From Streptococcaceae bacterium (lineage in GTDB: Bacteria; Bacillota; Bacilli; Lactobacillales; Streptococcaceae): 7,877 bases of DNA. The stretch is from the NCBI GenBank assembly GCA_031259195.1, contig JAIRLR010000065.1:1-7877 (forward strand), in the 5' to 3' direction. The first letter of the stretch is position 1. Every line of letters begins with the position of its first letter. The notes under the pieces are model-generated. The model was not told the origin of the DNA. It did not search any database and worked only from the letters and a program-made list of their open reading frames with translations. This document shows positions 1 through 5,380 of the stretch, piece by piece. The translations under genes and the position numbers were made by a program.

Positions 1-1295
1 AGTTCATTTTGCTTTGGATTGCGTGAGACAGCAGGAGTTAACTTGCCAGAAAGTAAGCTTTCAGATTTTTTCTTTTTCCCAGAACGTGATGCTTCTCGCG
101 CATATCTTGCGGCCACTCGCGCAACGCGTGCTTGGATGGCTTTACGCACTAAAGACTGGCTGATTTCATTATTTTCTTGCAAGAAAAAGCCCAGTTGTTC
201 AACCAATATTTGCTCAACAGCTGCTCGGACGAAAGGACTTCCTAGTTTATCCTTCGTCTGACCTTCAAACTGCAATAAATTTTCAGGCACCAAAACTAAT
301 AACACTGCAGCTAAGCCTTCACGAAAATCTGAGCCTTCTAAGTTTTTTTCTTTTTCTTTTAAGAGGTTAACTTTGCGAGCATACTCATTTAAAGCTTTGG
401 TTAGCGAAGCTTTAAAGCCGGCTTCATGTGTTCCGCCATCTTTGGTGCGAACATTATTTACAAAGCTTAAAATCGTCTCTGCATAGCCATCATTGTATTG
501 AAAAGCGACTTCCACTTCAATTCCATCTTTTTCGCCCGTAAAATACATAATAGGTGTGACAGCTTCTTTTTCTTCATTTAAGTAATGAACAAACTCTTTT
601 ATTCCTTCTTTATAATGAAAAATTTCTGCTCGTTTTTCTGCTGTACGCAGATCTGTTAAAGAAAACTTAACATCTTTTAATAAAAAAGCAGATTCGCGTA
701 AGCGCTCTGATAAAATTTCATAACTAAACTTGGTTGTTGAAAAAATAGAAGCATCTGGTAAAAAATGTACGCTGGTTCCGTTAGGCTGCTTTGTTTTGCC
801 AATTTTTTGCAGACCTGTAACTGGCTTGCCACCGTTTTCAAAACGCTGTTGATACTCAACACCATCGCGAACAATCTTAACTTCCAGCCAAGAACTTAAG
901 GCATTTACCACCGAAGAGCCAACGCCATGTAAGCCTCCGGCAGTTTTATATCCGCCTTGGCCAAACTTGCCACCAGCATGTAAAACCGTAAAAATTACTT
1001 CGACCGTAGGTTTTCCTAAGGCATGCATCCCAACCGGCATCCCGCGCCCCTTATCTTGCACAGAAATGGAATGATCTTCATGAATAACCACGGCTATTTT
1101 TTTTCCAAAACCAGACAACGCCTCATCTACTGCATTGTCGACAATCTCGTAAACCAAATGATGAAGGCCGCGACTGTCTGTTGAACCAATGTACATTCCT
1201 GGACGTTTGCGCACAGCTTCAAGGCCTTCGAGCACTTGAATCGCATCGTCATCATATTTTACAACTTGCTTTTTTCCCAAAATTTTCCATCCCAT
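1..1295 (-). CDS. parE: DNA topoisomerase IV subunit B, N-terminal part (partial at left edge)
   Basis: ATPase subunit of topoisomerase IV, which works with ParC to decatenate daughter chromosomes in the cytoplasm. About 431 residues are visible of a protein usually near 650-670. The GHKL ATPase signatures occur in order: RKRPGMYIGSTDSRGLHHL, EIVDNAVDEALSG with the Mg-binding Asn, DKGRGMPVGMH, and the lid GGKFGQGGYKTAGGLHGVG. The transducer domain shows the QTKDKLG loop with its ATP-contacting Lys. The visible end, GKLTPAVSRNPKQNEL, leads into the TOPRIM domain, which lies outside the window. The GKLTPA.SRNP form argues for ParE rather than GyrB (from memory of the family). The ATG at 1293-1295 is the first start before the family-wide YDDDAIQVLEGLEAVRKRPG block, but no clear Shine-Dalgarno precedes it, and a MITE begins 4 bases upstream. 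A TTG six codons in, behind GGATGG, is an alternative start. Confidence 0.95.
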   Translation of the reverse strand, partial: MGWKILGKKQVVKYDDDAIQVLEGLEAVRKRPGMYIGSTDSRGLHHLVYEIVDNAVDEALSGFGKKIAVVIHEDHSISVQDKGRGMPVGMHALGKPTVEVIFTVLHAGGKFGQGGYKTAGGLHGVGSSVVNALSSWLEVKIVRDGVEYQQRFENGGKPVTGLQKIGKTKQPNGTSVHFLPDASIFSTTKFSYEILSERLRESAFLLKDVKFSLTDLRTAEKRAEIFHYKEGIKEFVHYLNEEKEAVTPIMYFTGEKDGIEVEVAFQYNDGYAETILSFVNNVRTKDGGTHEAGFKASLTKALNEYARKVNLLKEKEKNLEGSDFREGLAAVLLVLVPENLLQFEGQTKDKLGSPFVRAAVEQILVEQLGFFLQENNEISQSLVRKAIQARVARVAARYAREASRSGKKKKSESLLSGKLTPAVSRNPKQNE

Positions 1296-1299
1296 CTTA

Positions 1300-1454
1300 G
1301 AACCTGTTAACGATCTCTCTATTGATGAATCCCGTTATACAAGTTGTAATCAAGCAAAGCTTGAACAAATCGTAAAGAACTCGACAGGTCTTTTGATAAA
1401 GAAAGGCAAAAAATTACCAGAAAAGTCGCAATTACGGAGATCGCTAACAGGTTC
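1300..1454. mobile_element. MITE-like element 1 in the parE leader
   Basis: A 155-bp segment bounded by 18-bp terminal inverted repeats: GAACCTGTTAACGATCTC on the left, and on the right a reverse complement that differs at one base. A 3-bp direct repeat TTA flanks it at 1297-1299 and 1455-1457, as expected for a target site duplication. It has no open reading frame of note, so it would need a transposase in trans. The termini and TNA-type duplication resemble IS5-family elements (inference). It shares the GAACCTG...GATCTC terminal pattern with the element at 5221-5380, but the interiors differ. It separates the likely parE promoter from the start codon. Confidence 0.8.
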
Positions 1455-1481
1455 TTAAAATGTAGTGCTACTAATACCCCT

Positions 1482-1510
1482 ATCATACGGCAAAAAATAA
1501 GAAATTGTAA
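1482..1510 (-). promoter_or_regulatory. Likely sigma-A promoter of parE
   Basis: On the minus strand, a -35 box TTACAA (1505-1510) and a -10 box TATGAT (1482-1487) are separated by exactly 17 bases. Both match the consensus well. Without the MITE the leader to the parE ATG would be about 20-25 nt. With it the transcript carries roughly 160 more bases, including both MITE ends, which can pair with each other. Confidence 0.6.
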
Positions 1511-1524
1511 CTATCCGTAATTTT

Positions 1525-1579
1525 ATTGTAACCACCCTTAATCCCCGCGCTTAGCGCGGGGTTTAAGGGTGGTTACAAT
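1525..1579. repeat. Long GC-rich palindrome between parE and the DUF1831 gene
   Basis: Two 26-base arms (1525-1550 and 1554-1579) around a 3-base TTA loop, complementary except for one T/T mismatch at 1542/1562. The core CCCCGCGC/GCGCGGGG is far richer in GC than the surroundings. No run of T follows directly on either strand, so it is not a classical intrinsic terminator, although it could still end or stabilise the DUF1831 transcript. It may be one copy of a REP-like repeat. An A6/T6 inverted repeat lies just to its right (about 1585-1604). From 1605 to 1682 I see nothing certain. Confidence 0.7.
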
Positions 1580-1682
1580 GACAGTAAAAAAATTTAATTT
1601 TTTCGCAACTCTAATCAAGAAATTGAGACTATTAACACGGAAAAAGGCATTTATAAAGTTGTAAAAAAGGTGGATGATCATA

Positions 1683-2033
1683 TCAATTGATAGCGGCTTT
1701 TAGTAAAACGTCGCGCTCCACCAGACCATCTAACAAAAAATAAAATTTATCTTGAATAATTTTATTTTTTTCATCTTTAAAAATATTCACCGCGCGCATT
1801 CCATCTTTTGATGTAATGGATAGTTTCAAGCTTTTCAAATCTTTTGCTACCGTAATTTTAAGCATAAAGCCATCTTTGGCTTGCGGCGTTGCTTCAATGG
1901 GTCGCAAAAATTGAAAATTGCCCGCCTTCGTTTCCGTAAATCCATTATCACGCAAAGTAAAACGTTTAACAGTATCAGTCAAACGATAAACATACTTGCT
2001 CCCAGTTGCGGTTACTTCTGTTGAAAAGGCCAT
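1683..2033 (-). CDS. DUF1831 family protein
   Basis: A 116-residue cytoplasmic protein with no signal peptide or membrane segment. The start MAFSTEVTATGSKYVYRLTDTVKRFTLRDNGFTET and the C-terminal FYFLLDGLVERDVLLKAA look like the small lactobacillar DUF1831 family (PF08866), for which a role in amino acid or sulfur metabolism has been proposed because it sits next to cysteine desulfurase. Its biochemical role is not known to me. The ATG at 2031-2033 is preceded by AGGAGG at 7-base spacing. Here the expected upstream partner is found 5.4 kb away, at 7436-7877 on the same strand, with the island in between. The desulfurase still ends in a copy of this gene's ribosome binding site, which suggests the two once overlapped at TAATG. 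Confidence 0.8.
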   Translation of the reverse strand: MAFSTEVTATGSKYVYRLTDTVKRFTLRDNGFTETKAGNFQFLRPIEATPQAKDGFMLKITVAKDLKSLKLSITSKDGMRAVNIFKDEKNKIIQDKFYFLLDGLVERDVLLKAAIN

Positions 2034-2046
2034 TATTTTTCCTCCT
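2032..2046. repeat. 15-bp direct repeat, left copy (island edge)
   Basis: ATTATTTTTCCTCCT at 2032-2046 is repeated exactly at 7435-7449. On the minus strand it is AGGAGGAAAAATAAT, meaning the Shine-Dalgarno and start region of DUF1831 here, and the last codons and stop of the desulfurase at the other copy. This is what a target duplication would look like if the island inserted into an overlapping desulfurase-DUF1831 junction. Because one copy is a ribosome binding site, chance similarity is not fully excluded. Confidence 0.6.
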
Positions 2047-2057
2047 CGTATAATAAG

Positions 2058-2214
2058 ATTGTCAGTTTTTATCTGACAAAATAATGTTTAAATTAAATAA
2101 TTTTTTGGTTTAAACTGTTTGTAAGCAGATAGAGGTCGTATTTCTCCTCCTTGAAGCTTTGTCTTCCTAACAAAGAATGATACCTCTTCCCTTGTGATAA
2201 GTGTATGAATAAGC
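2058..2214 (+). repeat. Island inverted repeat, left copy (~150 bp)
   Basis: Starts ATTGTCAGTTTTTAT and ends GTGTATGAATAAGC. Reverse-complemented, it matches 7286-7434 over nearly its whole length, with only a few substitutions from about 2093 to 2214 and small gaps near the outer end. No reading frame is visible in it. The outer end also holds a 7-bp inverted repeat TTGTCAG/CTGACAA (2059-2079) that the right copy has lost. It lies 11 bases inside the direct repeat. It could be a terminal repeat of the whole island or two copies of a short repeat family in opposite orientation. Confidence 0.8.
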
Positions 2215-2332
2215 AAGATTGAACTTCCGTTTCTGAATATCAAACGAGGCGATACCGTTCAAGAGTTTGAATTTGAGTCAATAACTTGGACACATTTTTG
2301 TAGACATTTTCCCTTCCACCCCTTGGCTAAAC

Positions 2333-2539
2333 TTAACTATTTAAAGCTATTTTCTTCGCCTGTATCGGTGTTAAATAATCAATATTGCTGTGAAATTTTC
2401 TTTTTCGATTATAAAACCCTTTAATATAACGAAAAATAGTCAAGTCTTGCTTGTTCAAAAGTAAAATACTTCGTCTGATATACTTAATCTTCTTAAATAG
2501 ATTGGGGCAACTTTTTTTCGGGTGTTTTTTGTGAGGCAA
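2333..2539 (-). pseudogene. IS3-family transposase (OrfB) C-terminal remnant
   Basis: The last ~35 codons read IFRYIKGFYNRKRKFHSN then IDYLTPIQAKK, the typical C-terminal end of IS3/IS150-group OrfB transposases (F/Y-x-YN-x-x-R-x-H-S...L-T/S-P motif). The upstream part, about 30 codons, is not recognisable as transposase, and the catalytic DDE core is missing, so this is a dead fragment. The adjoining stretch 2215-2332 has no gene and may include the old IS end. It suggests past IS activity in building the island. Confidence 0.7.
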
Positions 2540-2548
2540 TTCGATTTA

Positions 2549-2577
2549 TTGACTTCTATTAGTTTTATGATTATGAT
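2549..2577 (+). promoter_or_regulatory. Likely sigma-A promoter of the secreted protein gene
   Basis: TTGACT (2549-2554) and TATGAT (2572-2577) with a 17-base spacer, close to consensus. Transcription would begin near 2584, leaving a leader of about 95 nt before the ATG. The leader contains a small inverted repeat GAGGA/TCCTC, around 2632-2646, upstream of the true ribosome binding site. Confidence 0.65.
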
Positions 2578-2678
2578 TTAGCTTACTTACTGGTAACAAT
2601 TTTATAGCTAGCTGTTAATGATTTGTTTACGGAGGAAAGCATCCTCTAAAAAATATATATTACAAGGAGGTTATGATC

Positions 2679-3545
2679 ATGAATATTTTTAAAAAAGTTA
2701 TTTTGTTGTTTGTGGTGTTTACATTTTTTAGTACGTTGAAAGCAAGTGCAATACCTGTTGTTTGCCAAATTAACGGTCAACCTGTAACCAAACGTGGTCA
2801 ACTGGTAATATTTGCTGGGACAAATGGTTGCTCAGGCATGAATACCCCAGCTGAGCATCAAATAGATCCCATCGATACTTGGCTGGTAATGCAAGTTGAA
2901 AGAGGTCGCGCTTTGCTTATGAAGCAGCACCCAATTGCCGTGCAGGAATATAAGCATAATGAACACGCAATAGCCCGTTACGATCAATCAGATATTAAAG
3001 CAAGTGTGGCAAATTGGTGGTCGATGGTAAGTGGCTTAAGATTAGGTGATTTTTCAATTCAAGATTATGTGCTGCCTGTAAAACTTAATGGTGAAAATAA
3101 AAGTAGTGTAGGGGTTGATATTGATTTCAGTTCACCCGATGATATTGATCGTAGTATTCAAAGTAAGTATAAAACAACCGTTGATCCTAGTGGGAGTGTT
3201 TACGCTTTTGTACCGTCATATATCGATGTAAATGCAGCAATAAGTGGTTGTGTGGATGTTGGTGAGATTGTATGGACTAGTTTTATTGCTAGCCCTCCTC
3301 TTCCTGAACCTCCTCTTAGAGAAAGTGAAGCTGCCATTCAAGAAAGAGGCGTTATTCGGTTTACAAATGCAAATTACACACATTTACGTTCGCCACTTCA
3401 CGCACCTTGGTACGATGAAGAAAGTAAATTTGGTATTGCTGCATATATCACTAGTTTCGGCTTTATCACCAGCGGCGGTGAAGGTGTCCCCATGTATGCT
3501 AACTTGGGTGTTCGTCCAGCTTGCTGGGTTAACATTCAAGAATAG
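2679..3545 (+). CDS. Secreted protein with a C-terminal DUF6273-like domain
   Basis: A 288-residue protein with a clear Sec signal peptide: MNIFKK, a hydrophobic core VILLFVVFTFF, and an AxA-type site after LKASA (about residue 24). No sorting motif or further membrane segment is seen, so it is probably released or loosely surface bound. The C-terminal ~65 residues contain HLRSP, an AAYIT.FGFITSGG stretch and the ending LGVRPACWVNIQE, resembling the LRSP...GVRPALW pattern of DUF6273-type domains. The middle is not recognised; a proline-rich PPLPEPPL lies before the last domain. AAGGAGG at 2664-2670 is 8 bases from the ATG at 2679 and only 2 from the in-frame ATG at 2673, so 2679 is chosen. 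It is convergent with the protease operon and shares its terminator. Function unknown. Confidence 0.8.
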   Translation: MNIFKKVILLFVVFTFFSTLKASAIPVVCQINGQPVTKRGQLVIFAGTNGCSGMNTPAEHQIDPIDTWLVMQVERGRALLMKQHPIAVQEYKHNEHAIARYDQSDIKASVANWWSMVSGLRLGDFSIQDYVLPVKLNGENKSSVGVDIDFSSPDDIDRSIQSKYKTTVDPSGSVYAFVPSYIDVNAAISGCVDVGEIVWTSFIASPPLPEPPLRESEAAIQERGVIRFTNANYTHLRSPLHAPWYDEESKFGIAAYITSFGFITSGGEGVPMYANLGVRPACWVNIQE

Positions 3546-3581
3546 GATCGAACTCCTTGTCGTCCATTTTAATCATAAAAT

Positions 3582-3630
3582 AAAACTTATCCCGTCATTA
3601 TAAATTTATAATCACAGGATAAGTTTTTTT
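3582..3630. terminator. Bidirectional intrinsic terminator
   Basis: 11-bp arms AAAACTTATCC (3582-3592) and GGATAAGTTTT (3617-3627), with an inner AT-rich palindrome in the loop, followed on the plus strand by a T run to 3630. On the minus strand the second arm also runs into T-rich sequence. It lies between the convergent ends of the secreted protein gene (3545) and the protease operon (3640), so it probably serves both. Confidence 0.85.
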
Positions 3631-3639
3631 AAATTATTC

Positions 3640-4205
3640 TTACCACGCTGATCTCACCAAATCTTTTAACCTTGAATTCATCTCAACAATTTTATAATTA
3701 TATCCATATGTTCGTTGAAGGAATCTATCAATGTCCTCATCTACTACACCATCTGTTTTAGCAATTTCTGTTAGAATTTGGCTTTTCAAATTCTCAATTT
3801 CTGTTCCTGATTCCACTTTACCCATTTGTTGTACTAAATTTTTTATATTTTCGTAAATTGCTATTGTAGTACCCACATATTTAAGAGCTTGATTTAGCTC
3901 TTTATCATCCTCCTCAGGGGTAAGTTGCTTTAGTTGTTCGGTCAATTCTGAGGAAAATTCTGTAAAAGCAGCAATTTGTGCGTCGATTGTGGAGAGTATT
4001 TTTTTTCAATACTTTCAGTTTCTGCCTCCTGTCTAAATTTTTCTTCAGTTTCATTCGCCCAGTCATCATAACCATCAGCACGCAACCGAACAACACCTTT
4101 ATCATAATTTAACTTGTCATCATTATCGTAAAATAGTAGCCTTCTTGCATTCTCATCATAGTACACCTTATCTGGGTTTAGTAAATAATTTTTTAACGAT
4201 ATCAT
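3640..4205 (-). CDS. Small helical protein, frame split at an A8 run
   Basis: Third gene of the protease operon. In the starting frame (MISLKNYLLNPDKVYY...) translation stops at 3942-3944 after 87 residues. At A8 (3999-4006) the codons are GAA AAA AAA TAC. A -1 slip there gives IEKKILSTIDAQIAAF and continues without a stop through the second frame to RLKDLVRSAW, a 188-residue protein. Both halves look like one acidic, mainly helical polypeptide, with a heptad-like stretch around NQALKYVGTTIAIYENIKNLVQQM. A AAA AAA is in the register required for -1 slippage, and AGGAGG lies about 18 bases upstream. Programmed shift, transcriptional slippage, plain mutation or a sequencing error all fit. No signal peptide. 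Family not recognised; a partner or immunity role for the protease is only a guess from position. Confidence 0.6.
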
Positions 4206-4209
4206 CCAT

Positions 4210-4449
4210 CTATTCTGAGCCCTCTTTTTGAGTTAATTCGCTTCTCATTAGTTCTTCAATTCTAGGTACTAATCCAGCATATCCATGATCATTTAACCAA
4301 TTTATTTCGTCTTGAACCTTTGAATCTGCAACTTTCATTAATCCAGCGCCGATCTCATAAAATTTTCCAGTTATTGGATCGGATTGCACATTACCATCTT
4401 CAATATATTTAATTGTGTTCTTGTAGACGTTGATTTGCTTCAGCTTCAT
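4210..4449 (-). CDS. Small uncharacterised protein overlapping the protease gene
   Basis: From the ATG at 4447-4449 it encodes 79 residues, beginning MKLKQINVYKNTIKYIEDGN and ending in a charged helix VPRIEELMRSELTQKEGSE. It overlaps the 3' end of the protease gene by 41 bases in another frame, and its stop is 4 bases before the next gene's ATG at 4203-4205, so all three would be translated from one message. No Shine-Dalgarno is visible; TTG at 4474-4476 and ATG at 4456-4458 are other possible starts. Translational coupling could explain its expression. Alternatively a single-base indel has cut the natural C-terminus off the protease, and this is that tail. No family recognised. Confidence 0.5.
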   Translation of the reverse strand: MKLKQINVYKNTIKYIEDGNVQSDPITGKFYEIGAGLMKVADSKVQDEINWLNDHGYAGLVPRIEELMRSELTQKEGSE

Positions 4450-5215
4450 CAGTAACATTAAGCTTACAAAAATCAATACTTACAAAAAAGCGTAAAAAGT
4501 CATTAAGATCAACCCAACAAATCCCATCTGTTCCTAGGTTGGTATCAGCGTCAGCTATCACCCATTTATTTCCTACTTCTTTTTGATAATATGGTATTCT
4601 TGTTCCCCAAGGATTTTGGATTTGAATCAGGTTTAATTTACGAGTGTTACCCTGTTTATCGGTTGTTTGATTTTCTAAAGTATCCAAAATTGCGTATTCA
4701 TGATTATGCCTAAATCCACTGTATCCTTTTGTTTCTAATATTCCTGTTGCTGGATTCGCATATACAGATCCTCCAGCAGTAGTTAAAGCATTTCTTTTTG
4801 TTAATTGATCTTTAATATCATTAAAAAAGCTTATAGCTTCATTACTATAATCACCCGCTTCGCGAAAATCACCACTATTCTTAGCCATTTCGGCACTATT
4901 TGTAATGTTTATACGATCATGATTTCCAAAGTTTCCAATAATAGCAGCCATAGAATCATAAGAAAGACCTCTATTGATATAACTCATGTAATCAGCAAAA
5001 CCGACTTCTGTAATTGCAGTTGAGGCATTATGTGGTTTAATACGGTTGACTACCTCAGGATATCTTGCAGCATGAGCTACAAAAGCTTTTATAAAAATAT
5101 TCACCCACGATTCTGAATTACCCAACATTATTCCCTTATTATTTTTAAAAGTTGTTTTTTCTACTCTGTAATAATCTGGGGCAGCTTGATTACTACTTGC
5201 ATCAAAATGCCAAAG
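4409..5215 (-). pseudogene. Calpain-like protease, 3' fragment (His and Asn of the active site)
   Basis: Downstream half of the gene split by the MITE at 5221-5380. From 5215 the frame reads LWHFDASSNQAAPDYYRVEKTTF and runs to the stop at 4409. It holds the second catalytic half of a calpain (C2) fold: HEYAILDTLE with the likely catalytic His (residue 738 of the rebuilt protein), LIQIQNPWG with the catalytic Asn (767), and ICWVDLNDFLRFFVSIDFCKL, matching the calpain FWM..DF...F....C.L end block. An ATG at 5126-5128 with a weak AAGGG in front could allow a 239-residue product, but it would lack the nucleophile. No other stop or frameshift is seen in this half before the C-terminus, so the inactivation looks recent. 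Confidence 0.8.
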
Positions 5216-5220
5216 TCTTA

Positions 5221-5380
5221 GAACCTGTCCAAGATCTCACAATGATGAATGATTTTGGCTCTTTTTCCACACTTTTTCGTTAAAAAGTCTCGATTTAGCA
5301 CCACTAAACCTACGTTTTTTGCCTCAAATTGTAAAAAAATAGCTCAAAAATTCATTTCATTAGAGATCTTGGACAGGCTC
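5221..5380. mobile_element. MITE-like element 2 inside the protease gene
   Basis: 160 bp with 18-bp terminal inverted repeats: GAACCTGTCCAAGATCTC on the left and GAGCCTGTCCAAGATCTC as the reverse complement of the right end. The similarity extends further inward (AATGA..TGAAT). TTA occurs on both sides, at 5218-5220 and 5381-5383. No transposase is encoded. Element length plus TTA is 163 bp, so it also shifts the frame. Termini resemble IS5-family ends with TNA duplications, as in the element at 1300-1454 (inference). Confidence 0.88.

Noticed and set aside
19..261. 80-codon plus-strand frame at the left edge.
   Set aside because: Antisense to parE, whose protein sequence is unmistakable.
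1578..1690. Short plus-strand frames, including one ending KGIYKVVKKVDDHIN, that might be the tail of a lost gene.
   Set aside because: Under 30 codons, no ribosome binding site, no recognisable family; chance cannot be excluded.
2050..2079. Promoter-like TTGTCA, 18 bases, TATTAT on the minus strand just upstream of DUF1831, which could be read as the island supplying a new promoter.
   Set aside because: Transcription would start near 2043, inside the Shine-Dalgarno at 2041-2046, so the message would lack a normal ribosome binding site.
3244..3603. 119-codon plus-strand frame overlapping the secreted protein gene.
   Set aside because: Shadow in another frame of a gene with a clear signal peptide and domain end; no Shine-Dalgarno of its own.
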